Below, piece by piece: positions 8,479-16,137 of a DNA stretch of 64,000 nt. The translations under genes were made by a program, and so were the position numbers. Under the pieces are notes generated by a model. It saw nothing but the letters and a program-made list of their open reading frames with translations. It did no database searches and was not told the DNA's origin. This DNA comes from Rhizobium sp. WSM4643 (lineage in GTDB: Bacteria; Pseudomonadota; Alphaproteobacteria; Rhizobiales; Rhizobiaceae): the NCBI RefSeq assembly GCF_025152745.1, contig NZ_CP104040.1, forward strand, positions 3,472,001 through 3,536,000. Reading direction: 5' to 3'. Every line of letters begins with the position of its first letter. Position 1 is the first letter of the stretch.

Positions 8479-9821
8479 CTCAATACTCCTTGTATCACCA
8501 CACCGTCTGTCAGCTCGGGAACCGCATTCGCCGAAATCAGGCTCTGGTATTCGGCAAGAAGCGCGTCGCGCCATTCCTCGTGTGTCGAGGCGAGATCCGG
8601 CGACAGCCGGAAAGCCCGCTCGCTCATGGCGCGGACCTCATGTCTCGGCATTTGGCTGAATCTCGTCAAAGTATCGGCAAAGGCGATTTCGTCAGCCGTA
8701 TCGCAGGCAAGCGCCATGCCGGCTCTTTGCATTTCCTCGGCGAGAAAGGCGCTGCGCGACATGATGACCGGCAGACCGCTCCTGGCCGCTTCGATAGCGA
8801 CGAGACCGAACGGCTCGGGATAGCGCGACGGCATCAACAGTGCGCGCGCCTTGCGGATGATCGGGCCGATCTCCGCATGCGACTGCCAGCCGACGGCCCT
8901 GACGTGATTTCCTGAAGCTGCGACCAGCGGCATCAGCGGCCCGTCCCCGATCACGCAGAGCCGGACGCCGGCTTTGCGCGTGGCGGCCACGGCGTCCTCT
9001 ATGCCCTTCTCCTCATCCAGCCTCCCGATGAACACGAATTCGTCGTTGGCCTCCGCCTCGATGCGATTGATGGATAGCGGAGCAACGGGATTGCGGATCG
9101 TCGTCAGGCGTTCGGGCCGATATCCGGCGCCGACGAGAAAACCAGCCATCTTCTCGTGCAGCAGGATGATTCGGCCGAAATCGGCCTGATCCTTCAGCAG
9201 CCGTAGGATATTGGAGCCGCGGGCGACCCGCCATAATTTGTGGGAATAACTTCTCTTGTCGCAAGCCGTCGCAATGCAGCTTCCGCCGAGCGGGCGTCGA
9301 AGGCAGATTTCCTGTGCCTGATAGTCGAAGAAGGCGCCGTTGGGGCAGGCGGTAAAGAAATCATGCGCGTGAACCACGCATCGTCCGGCGACCGGCGCCA
9401 GTGCTCTGAAAATCGCCGGAGACAGGATCTGGTGCCAGCCATGGACATGGTAGACGGTATTGGCGGTGTCGTTTGCGGCAATCCAGTTCGCCACCATACG
9501 GACGGCGGCGCCGTTGTGAATGCCGGTCACGAAAGCCTTCGCACGCTCGGCGCTGAGCAGGTCGCGGCTGTTCAGACCGACCATCGAAACCCCGAGCGCG
9601 ACAAGCTCCACATTGGCGGCGTCATCCCCGCAAATGTAGGTCACGGGGATGTCGAGCCCCCGAAAAAGCTTGGCGGACAGCACCGCCAGCGCCGTCGCGC
9701 CGCCTCTGGCCACCGAATAGTCGTCGATGATGACCACGCGATCGATCTTTGTCGTGCCTGGGCCGGGAAAACGGCCGACGCTTGCTGCGGATCGGAGAGC
9801 CTCGGGAAGCGATGGGCGCAT
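8475..9821 (-). CDS. GT4-family glycosyltransferase
   Basis: Second GT-B glycosyltransferase, 448 aa. The conserved N-terminal half holds VYHVHGWH and VVHAHDFF; the C-terminal half has the EX7E motif EPFGLVAIE and FIGRLDEEKG. The cysteine-containing middle segment (FFTACPNGAFF ... CLRRPLGGSC) recalls GT4 enzymes with a cysteine-rich insert. The ATG at 9821 shares one base with the stop of the Crp/Fnr gene, so I prefer it to an upstream in-frame ATG at 9935 inside that gene. It is part of a minus-strand unit running regulator, GT4, GT4, flippase, glycanase. Confidence 0.88.
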   Translation of the reverse strand: MRPSLPEALRSAASVGRFPGPGTTKIDRVVIIDDYSVARGGATALAVLSAKLFRGLDIPVTYICGDDAANVELVALGVSMVGLNSRDLLSAERAKAFVTGIHNGAAVRMVANWIAANDTANTVYHVHGWHQILSPAIFRALAPVAGRCVVHAHDFFTACPNGAFFDYQAQEICLRRPLGGSCIATACDKRSYSHKLWRVARGSNILRLLKDQADFGRIILLHEKMAGFLVGAGYRPERLTTIRNPVAPLSINRIEAEANDEFVFIGRLDEEKGIEDAVAATRKAGVRLCVIGDGPLMPLVAASGNHVRAVGWQSHAEIGPIIRKARALLMPSRYPEPFGLVAIEAARSGLPVIMSRSAFLAEEMQRAGMALACDTADEIAFADTLTRFSQMPRHEVRAMSERAFRLSPDLASTHEEWRDALLAEYQSLISANAVPELTDGVVIQGVLS

Positions 9822-10558
9822 CACTTCACCGAAACCGCGCCGTTGGCACACGCCTCCAGCGCCTTGCGGTTGAGAATGCGGATCTTGCCCTGCCCGCCGT
9901 CGATGATCTTGTTTTCCCGCAGGCGCCGCAGGCATTGATTGACCTTCTCGCGGGACGCCGGCAGCGTCGCGGCCAGGTCATTTTGCGAGATGATTAGTTC
10001 GTCGCCGCTATTTGCCGCATCTTTTCCATAAACAGCGGAGAGCCGCAGCAGCGTGCTGGCCAGCCTCGACTGCAGGCTCGATGCCGCATTGGCAATGATC
10101 CGGAGTTCAAGCTCTGAAATACGCGCCAGCGCCCTGGAGAAAACCTTTTCGCGAAAGCTTGGATCGCTGGCGTACATATCGCGCAGCAGCCGGCCTTCGA
10201 AGAAATGCAGTTCGCAGTTGGAACCGGCGCGGTATTCGAGACTCAACGTCTGCCTACGCAGGACCTCGAGCTCGCCGATGAGGCCGGATTTCGGAATAAT
10301 CTCGACGATGAATTCCCTGCCGTCGGGCAGCATCGTACTGGCGCTGACCACCCCCGAATGGACGCGCGCGAAGGTATCGACGAGGACGCCGGCCCCGGCG
10401 ATGACTTCGCCGCGCCGGAACCGCCGGACGCTCGACCGGCAGGAAAGAAATTCGTCGTCGATGACGATGCGGCTGTTGAGATGAATGCTGCCGTTAGCCG
10501 ATATCGCCGGCTTGCCGATGCCGGCCCTGCGATCTGATGTGTGTGTCGCCCCATCCAT
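9821..10558 (-). CDS. Crp/Fnr-family transcriptional regulator of the polysaccharide locus (copy 1)
   Basis: DNA-binding regulator of about 245 aa. It has an N-terminal cyclic-nucleotide-binding-like beta barrel (around SSVRRFRRGEVIAGAG and GLIGELEVL) and a C-terminal winged helix with recognition region SQNDLAATLPASREKVNQCL. No Fnr-type cysteine cluster is visible, so oxygen sensing through an iron-sulfur cluster is unlikely. The start at 10558 (MDGATHTS) follows GGAG at the right distance and matches the MDG start of the paralogue at 20652-21404, so I prefer it to the ATG at 10588. It heads the minus-strand operon and diverges from the exoY-like gene. By eye about three quarters of residues match copy 2. 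Confidence 0.92.
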   Translation of the reverse strand: MDGATHTSDRRAGIGKPAISANGSIHLNSRIVIDDEFLSCRSSVRRFRRGEVIAGAGVLVDTFARVHSGVVSASTMLPDGREFIVEIIPKSGLIGELEVLRRQTLSLEYRAGSNCELHFFEGRLLRDMYASDPSFREKVFSRALARISELELRIIANAASSLQSRLASTLLRLSAVYGKDAANSGDELIISQNDLAATLPASREKVNQCLRRLRENKIIDGGQGKIRILNRKALEACANGAVSVK

Positions 10559-10819
10559 GCGCATAACTCCGAATACTCGAATAACCATAGAAAATGCTGC
10601 ACTGCATCATTTATATTGCCTTAATATGAGAGTCAAATAACATCAGCGAAATTTTACGTAAAGATAAAGCATCTATTTAGATTCAAAACAAAATATACAT
10701 CACGAACTGAATTCAAAATCTCAGTTGAGCCAAAAAACCGCCGTTTGATCGAATATGACTGCCTATTAAAATGGCTTACTGAATTAAAAACAGCAATAAT
10801 CGAAATGGTGATATCAAAA

Positions 10820-10837
10820 CTGATAAATAAGTATCAG
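10820..10837. promoter_or_regulatory. Candidate Crp/Fnr-type operator
   Basis: Perfect 6-bp inverted repeat CTGATA/TATCAG with a 6-base spacer, upstream of both divergent genes. The arm and spacer lengths are those of Crp-family sites, although the sequence is not TGTGA/TCACA. I found no exact copy before the second regulator. Confidence 0.35.
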
Positions 10838-10936
10838 AAGATAATCGTCCCGAATTAGCTTAGATTGTCGTTTGAAATGAAAAGAAGGCCGTCATGGTGT
10901 AATCCAAACTCTCGATTGCCCGTTAGTAGCATAAAC

Positions 10937-10970
10937 AATTTATTAAGGATTATGACCTTGGTAACAGACA
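10937..10970 (+). promoter_or_regulatory. 34-nt block conserved upstream of both exoY-like genes (copy 1)
   Basis: This block matches 21760-21793 at 30 of 34 positions by direct comparison, while most surrounding AT-rich sequence does not align. Its end is 61 bases before the exoY-like start here and 62 bases before the chosen start in the second copy. Conserved sequence and spacing point to a shared promoter, regulator site or leader element. Confidence 0.6.
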
Positions 10971-11008
10971 ACCAGAGTGCGGCGCAGCAAACTTTGAACG
11001 GTTCTTAA
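10952..11008 (+). CDS. Possible 18-aa leader peptide before exoY-like gene 1
   Basis: A short frame, MTLVTDNQSAAQQTLNGS, starts inside the conserved 34-nt block and ends 23 bases before the exoY-like ATG. AAGGA precedes its ATG but is close. In the second copy the corresponding frame begins MTSVTD and reads through into the exoY-like gene. The shared MTxVTD start could mark a real leader peptide or only reflect DNA conservation. Very short, so confidence is low. Confidence 0.25.
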   Translation: MTLVTDNQSAAQQTLNGS

Positions 11009-11031
11009 TCGGAATGTTTTGGAGACCATCG

Positions 11032-11733
11032 ATGACATGGGAAGCACATAGTTTCGAGGCCTGGTCGCGTGTCGGACGGTCCGCGAAAGACGGCGATCTC
11101 CATTCGTCCCGGCCTCGTGCCGCAGGCAGATCGTCGAAGCGAGCGATAGACCTTTTCATCGCAATCACGGCGCTGATCCTCCTTTCCCCGCTTCTGTTGA
11201 TCGTCGCAATAATCGTGAAGATGAGCGACCGCGGCCCGGTCTTCTATTCCCATACGCGTATCGGCGTCGGCGGAGCGCCGTTCGGGTGCCTCAAGTTTCG
11301 CACGATGAAGACCGATGCGAGCGCTCAGCTTGCCGAATTGCTGCAAAACAACCCGGCTGCGCGAAGCGAATGGGAAGAGACACGCAAGCTGAAGGACGAT
11401 CCGAGGGTTACAGCCGTCGGCGAGATCCTGAGGCGGTCGAGCATCGACGAACTCCCCCAGCTGATCAATATCGTGCGTGGCGACATGAGCCTTGTCGGCC
11501 CCCGGCCGATCACGGCCGAGGAATTGCCGCGCTACGGCGAGCATATTTGGGCCTACATGGCCGTCCGCCCGGGCCTGACCGGTCACTGGCAGACCAGCGG
11601 GCGCAACGATGTCAGTTATGAGTACCGGGTTTCCCTCGACGTTCACTATCTCGCCAACTGGTCGCTCGGCCGGGACTTCGTCATCATTGCCAAGACCATT
11701 CCCGCTCTGTTTTCGCAGCGCGGCTCTTACTGA
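11032..11733 (+). CDS. ExoY/WbaP-type phosphoglycosyltransferase, initiating enzyme (copy 1)
   Basis: Monotopic membrane enzyme of 233 aa that should transfer a sugar-1-phosphate from UDP-sugar to undecaprenyl phosphate, starting repeat-unit assembly. A membrane segment lies at about residues 42-64. The catalytic core is intact: FGCLKFRTMKTDA, DDPRVTAVGEILRR, SSIDELPQL with the Asp139-Glu140 dyad, GDMSLVGPRP, and RPGLTGHWQTSGRN. The start at 11032 has GGAG seven bases upstream and is preferred to the ATG at 11014. It opens the plus-strand arm of the locus, divergent from the Crp/Fnr regulator. Confidence 0.93.
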   Translation: MTWEAHSFEAWSRVGRSAKDGDLHSSRPRAAGRSSKRAIDLFIAITALILLSPLLLIVAIIVKMSDRGPVFYSHTRIGVGGAPFGCLKFRTMKTDASAQLAELLQNNPAARSEWEETRKLKDDPRVTAVGEILRRSSIDELPQLINIVRGDMSLVGPRPITAEELPRYGEHIWAYMAVRPGLTGHWQTSGRNDVSYEYRVSLDVHYLANWSLGRDFVIIAKTIPALFSQRGSY

Positions 11734-11847
11734 GCATTCAGGGGAAGCTGCCGACCATGCGTGAAATCGGAAGACACGCTGCCCCCGTCCCTCCAAGCTG
11801 CCACTCCCTGGTTGCTCCGTGATCTCGCCATTTTGGATTAGGACGAC

Positions 11848-13605
11848 ATGACCTCAAGCACGATCTTCAGCGGTGTTTCTCCGATATCTCTGCCCGCCGC
11901 AGCCACTGGCGGGAATTCGCCGCTGACCTTGCGAGATATGCTCTTCTTTCTCAGGATGCGCTGGCGATGGATTGTGGCGACGACGCTCGTTTTCCTCGCA
12001 ATGGCGGGGATCTATGTGCTGAGCGCCGAGCCGACTTTCGTTGCCAGCACGCAACTTGTGATCTTCCCTCAGGTGAGCGGCACCGAAGCACAAAGGTCTT
12101 TCGCCGAAGACGCATTCATAGAGGGACAGCTGGAGATCGCCAGATCCAGCGATGTCATCGGCGAAACGGTAAGGGCACTTGGTCTCGATACCGATCCTGG
12201 CTTTGTCGATCAGGCGCCTTCGCTGCAGGATAGAGCAAAGAACTGGTTGATGGGGATTTCCTCTGAATCAGATCCGGAATCGCAGGAAGCAGTAGGCACA
12301 GGGCCGCGCCAGGCACAGCCGCAGGCGGAGGACGATCGGATCCAGGATCGGGCCATCGCTACTCTGCTGAACATGATAGGAATACGCCGGGTCGGGAGCT
12401 CGACGATCATCGAGATCTCGGCTGCTGCGTCGACCCCTCAGAGGGCCGTCGACATCGCCGATATGCTCGCCAGGCAATATATCCAGAAGAATATCGCGAT
12501 GAAGGCCAATGCCTCCCGGCAATACAGCGAATGGCTGGCAAGATTCGTAAGCGAGCAGCAGCGTGGACTGGCCGAAGCTGCCAGCGCCCTGGCCAGCTTT
12601 ACAAGCAACCCGCGCGATCAGTTCAAGCTTGCGGAGCTGCAGAGTGCAACGGACGCCCGCCGCACCCTCTACGAAAATACCTTGAACCAGTTGACGGAAG
12701 CCCGACAGCGCATCACCTACCCGGTGTCCGATGCCACGATCGTCTCGCAGGCCACACTGCCGCTTTCGAAGGCCAGACCACGCAGCGCGCTCATTATCGC
12801 CTTTGCGTCGGCGGTTGGTCTTGGCGTCGGGCTGGCACTCGCCATGATCAGGCACGCCGGCGATCGCCGGATCATCCGTCCCCATCAGATCGCGGAATCC
12901 GGCGGACTGCCCTTTGTCACTTTGCTAGCGACATCGAGGCGGATCCGCAATGGTCATCCTGCACGTTTCCTTGCTGCCGGTACCGGCAGCAGCACAGCCG
13001 CCTATCCTGTCATCCCGGGCATGGCGGAACTGAGCGCGACAGTCGTCGGTCTTCGGCGCAAACGCCGGGTCGTCATTGGAATCGTCGCCGTCAATCCCGG
13101 CGGCGGGGCGTCGACCATAGCATGCGAACTTGCGGTGCTGTCCTCGATATCAGGCGCTCACACGCTGCTGATCGATGCAGCCGCACAGAAATCGTCGCTC
13201 AGCAAATCGATCGCCCCGCATAGTTCCACAGGTCTCGTCGACGTTCTCGAAAATGGCGAACTGATCCAGACGGCGGCATTGGCCCTCACCCCGACGCTGA
13301 AATTTCTTCCCCTCGGCAAAGTCGAAGCGGTGACGCCAGCCATACGCCTCAGTTCGCGCCGCACGCAGTTGAGTTTCGCCGAACTGAAAAAGGAGTTCGA
13401 CGCCATATTCGTCGACATTTCCGCATTCTCCGCGTCGCCGGATGCCAATGCGATCGCGCCGGAACTGGACGGTGTCCTCGTGGTCACGTCGCACGGGCGC
13501 ACCTCGATCGACGACACCATGCGCGTCATCGACACCCTGCGGAATGTCGGCGCGGAGATCCTCGGCGCGATCATCAATCATGCACCGAAAAGAATAGAGT
13601 CATGA
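11848..13605 (+). CDS. Wzz/Wzc (ExoP-like) chain-length and export protein with degenerate Walker A
   Basis: Inner-membrane protein of 585 aa. An N-terminal Wzz domain is framed by membrane segments at about residues 40-58 and 312-333, with a periplasmic coiled-coil stretch before the second. A C-terminal BY-kinase-like P-loop domain covers about residues 390-580. Where ExoP/Wzc has the lysine of its GxGKS/T loop, this protein reads NPGGGAST at 416-423 with Ala421 in the lysine position. The Walker A' aspartate region is LLIDAAAQ, and no tyrosine cluster ends the protein (it ends NHAPKRIES). Autophosphorylation is therefore unlikely, while the chain-length and Wza-partner role may remain. The stop overlaps the next ATG (ATGA). 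Confidence 0.9.
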   Translation: MTSSTIFSGVSPISLPAAATGGNSPLTLRDMLFFLRMRWRWIVATTLVFLAMAGIYVLSAEPTFVASTQLVIFPQVSGTEAQRSFAEDAFIEGQLEIARSSDVIGETVRALGLDTDPGFVDQAPSLQDRAKNWLMGISSESDPESQEAVGTGPRQAQPQAEDDRIQDRAIATLLNMIGIRRVGSSTIIEISAAASTPQRAVDIADMLARQYIQKNIAMKANASRQYSEWLARFVSEQQRGLAEAASALASFTSNPRDQFKLAELQSATDARRTLYENTLNQLTEARQRITYPVSDATIVSQATLPLSKARPRSALIIAFASAVGLGVGLALAMIRHAGDRRIIRPHQIAESGGLPFVTLLATSRRIRNGHPARFLAAGTGSSTAAYPVIPGMAELSATVVGLRRKRRVVIGIVAVNPGGGASTIACELAVLSSISGAHTLLIDAAAQKSSLSKSIAPHSSTGLVDVLENGELIQTAALALTPTLKFLPLGKVEAVTPAIRLSSRRTQLSFAELKKEFDAIFVDISAFSASPDANAIAPELDGVLVVTSHGRTSIDDTMRVIDTLRNVGAEILGAIINHAPKRIES

Positions 13606-14624
13606 CCTCACCTTCGGCAGAAGCAACCAGGCAGGACAGCCCGATCGGACCGGCGCCTGTTCCTTGCGGCGCTGAAGCCATAGCCGGGCACGCGAAGCGC
13701 CCGTTGCGAATGGCCGTCGGGATCGCTTCGGCCGGCCGGCCCTCGATACTGCGGGAGACGGTGGATTATCTCACGGCCCTGCAGGATCAGGCCAACCGGC
13801 TGATCGTCTGCGTGCCCGTGATCGACGACGCAGCCGGGCTCGCCGACCGGCGCGACGTGGAAGTCACCGTCGGCAGCCGCGGCTTGACCTCTCAGCGCAA
13901 CAGGATCATCCAGGCGGCCGCTGCCGATACGGATGTTCTGATCTTCCTGGATGACGACTTCATTCCCGCCGCGACCTTCCTGTCGCGGATGGCGGCCGTC
14001 TTTGCGGCAAACCCCGACGTGGCGATCGCCACCGGCGAAGTTCTGGCCGATGGCATCCTCGACGGCGGCCTCAGCATGTCAAACGCTCTGCAGGTTCTTG
14101 AAACTGCGGCCGAAGGAGCCGTGCAGGTGACGGATGTCTATAACGCCTACGGATGCAATATGGCGGTTCGCCTTTCACCCATTCTCGAGCACGCGCTGGC
14201 CTTCGATGAACAATTGCCGCTCTACGGCTGGCTCGAGGATGTCGATTTCAGTCGGTCCATCGCCCGCTATGGCAGGTCCGTCCGTGTCGAAGGTGCCCGC
14301 GGGGTGCACCTCGGCGTCAGATCCGGGCGCCAGCCCGGCCGAAGACTCGGCTATTCGCAGGTTGCCAATCCTGTCTACCTGACCCGCAAGGGCACGATGT
14401 CGAAGGGCCGTGCCGTTGCACAGATCGGCCGTAACATCCTGGCGAATACGCGGGGCCTGTTGTTCAATGATCGCTTGGTCGACCGTTGGGGACGTTTGAA
14501 CGGCAATTTGCTGGCCCTGTCCGATCTTCTTATCGGCCGCGCCTCTCCGTCCCGCATTCTCGAATTCGGCAATCCCTCGTCGCGCGAGCTGCCTTCGCCG
14601 CCGATCGCAACGAAAAGGAGATAG
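13602..14624 (+). CDS. GT2-family glycosyltransferase
   Basis: Inverting GT-A glycosyltransferase, 340 aa, cytoplasmic or membrane-associated. The nucleotide-sugar site begins MAVGIASAGRPSILRETV near residue 37; the metal-binding acidic motif is IFLDDDFIP near residue 113, and the acceptor/base region is YGWLEDVDFS near residue 208. The first 30 residues are low in recognisable content and may be a flexible tail. It overlaps the chain-length gene by four bases (ATGA) and precedes the export gene by 5 bases, so all three are co-translated. The sugar transferred is not known. Confidence 0.88.
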   Translation: MTSPSAEATRQDSPIGPAPVPCGAEAIAGHAKRPLRMAVGIASAGRPSILRETVDYLTALQDQANRLIVCVPVIDDAAGLADRRDVEVTVGSRGLTSQRNRIIQAAAADTDVLIFLDDDFIPAATFLSRMAAVFAANPDVAIATGEVLADGILDGGLSMSNALQVLETAAEGAVQVTDVYNAYGCNMAVRLSPILEHALAFDEQLPLYGWLEDVDFSRSIARYGRSVRVEGARGVHLGVRSGRQPGRRLGYSQVANPVYLTRKGTMSKGRAVAQIGRNILANTRGLLFNDRLVDRWGRLNGNLLALSDLLIGRASPSRILEFGNPSSRELPSPPIATKRR

Positions 14625-14629
14625 CAGAC

Positions 14630-16012
14630 ATGCAGCGCACATCCTTGTCCGATCGCCTCATCTCCGCCGCCCTTGCCTTGCTGGTATCTTCCTGCGTAAC
14701 CGGCTGGAGCGTCGCTCATGCGGAAAACTATACGCTCGTGCCGGAAGATCAGGTGCGACTGCGTGTCGTCGAATGGCGATCTTCGGATGCCCGGTATGCC
14801 AGCTGGGAGGCACTCGGCGGGACATATACGGTCGATGATACCGGCAATCTGGCGATCCCGATCGCTGGCCAGGTGCAGGCGATCGGCAAGACGACGGAAC
14901 AGGTTTCCGATGCGATCGCCACTGCGCTCTCCGAAAAGGCCGAACTGCCGGGAAAACCGTTCATCGCGGTGGAGATCGCTCAACATGCACCGATCTTCGT
15001 AACCGGAACCGTGCAGACCCCTGGGCGCTATGCTTTTGAGGCCGATATGACGGTTATGAAGGCCGTCAGCATCGCCGGCGGCTTCCTTCGGGAGCGCGAG
15101 GAAAATACCGTCTTCGAGCGCGACCGGATCCAGGCCGCCGGCGCCTATCGAACCGCCATTCTCAACCGGCGCGATCTTCTGATGCGCCAGGCGCGGTTGC
15201 GCGCCGAGATTGCCGGCGAACAGAGTTTCGAGATCCCTGCCGAGCTCGCCGGAACGCCCGATGTGGACAAGCTGAAGGCGCAGGAATTGAACCTGATGCG
15301 GCTGCGACGCGTCGATATCGAAAGCCAGATCGAAGCGGCAAGCGACCTCAGCCGTCTCTACGGCCAGCAGGTCCAGTCTCTCGAGGCCAAGATCAATTCG
15401 CAAAAACGGCAGATCGACCTCGCGCAGAAGGAACTGGACAATGTCAACAGCCTGGTGAGCAAGGGCTTGGTCAGCAATTCCCGTCAGGTCTCGGTCGACC
15501 GCGGGGTCGCTGATGCGCAAGGCACCCTGATCGATCTCGAAGTCGCCCTGACCACGGCTCGCCAGGGGCTCAGCGAAGCCGACCGCTCGAAGATCAATAT
15601 CGTCAATCGGCAGAACAGCGAAAACCAGGAACTGCTGAACCAGGTCAATCTGGCGATCGGCAGAGCGGCGATCGATATCCAGGTGGCCCAGCTTCTGGGC
15701 GAGCAGGCTGGCTACAGCGCGCAACTCGCCCAGATGAATACGGAAACGCCGGGTCTTGGCAGAGCGCAGAAGAACTACAGGATCGTGCGTCGCAACGAAG
15801 ACGGGACTTATCGCAATATCGAGGCGGACGAGACGACCACCTTGCGGCCGCATGATGTCGTCGAAATCGGCATCGACACCGACCTTCAGACGCCGTCGCC
15901 TCCGCTGCAGCTGCAGTCCGCACCGCAGCAAAGCTCGACCGTCCCGCTGTCGAATGTGGCAGGCGATAATCAAGCGGCTGCCGGCTGGATATCCCAGACG
16001 GGATCGAATTAG
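14630..16012 (+). CDS. Wza/ExoF-like polysaccharide export protein with long coiled coil
   Basis: Periplasmic/outer-membrane export component of 460 aa. After a signal sequence (cleavage near AHA-EN) comes the poly-export domain (YTLVPEDQVRLRVVEW) and an SLBB-type beta-grasp segment (APIFVTGTVQTPGRYAF). A long helical region at about residues 190-340 follows, which fits a coiled coil as in ExoF, then a C-terminal beta segment and a low-complexity Pro/Gln tail. The signal sequence contains VSSC, which also satisfies a lipobox, so it could be a lipoprotein cut earlier. AAGGAG lies nine bases before the ATG. It should join the chain-length protein to form the export path. Confidence 0.9.
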   Translation: MQRTSLSDRLISAALALLVSSCVTGWSVAHAENYTLVPEDQVRLRVVEWRSSDARYASWEALGGTYTVDDTGNLAIPIAGQVQAIGKTTEQVSDAIATALSEKAELPGKPFIAVEIAQHAPIFVTGTVQTPGRYAFEADMTVMKAVSIAGGFLREREENTVFERDRIQAAGAYRTAILNRRDLLMRQARLRAEIAGEQSFEIPAELAGTPDVDKLKAQELNLMRLRRVDIESQIEAASDLSRLYGQQVQSLEAKINSQKRQIDLAQKELDNVNSLVSKGLVSNSRQVSVDRGVADAQGTLIDLEVALTTARQGLSEADRSKINIVNRQNSENQELLNQVNLAIGRAAIDIQVAQLLGEQAGYSAQLAQMNTETPGLGRAQKNYRIVRRNEDGTYRNIEADETTTLRPHDVVEIGIDTDLQTPSPPLQLQSAPQQSSTVPLSNVAGDNQAAAGWISQTGSN

Positions 16013-16137
16013 GGGGCGGTTGTGAGCATCGACGACAGCTGGCGGCTTCCGCCTCAAGCATCGCGCCGAAAGGTGGAAGCCGGTCTTCGGCAAAACCGAT
16101 GCCTCCGCCGCTCGCCGTCCGGATCGGGGTCTGAAGC

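Larger units (their letters stand above)
10559..11031. promoter_or_regulatory. AT-rich divergent regulatory region 1
   Basis: About 470 bases, much richer in A and T than the flanking genes, lie between the divergent Crp/Fnr and exoY-like genes. A perfect dyad CTGATA-N6-TATCAG sits at 10820-10837, with the half-site geometry of Crp/Fnr operators, and TGATATCA lies just beside it. This is where promoters for both arms of the locus should be. Individual -35/-10 boxes are not assigned because AT-rich matches are too frequent here. Confidence 0.6.

Noticed and set aside
7198..8823. 541-codon plus-strand frame across the two GT4 genes
   Set aside because: It spans two real minus-strand genes and has no domain content; a GC-rich shadow.
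14375..16093. 572-codon minus-strand frame opposite the export gene
   Set aside because: Composition and lack of motifs mark it as antisense; the export protein is clear on the plus strand.
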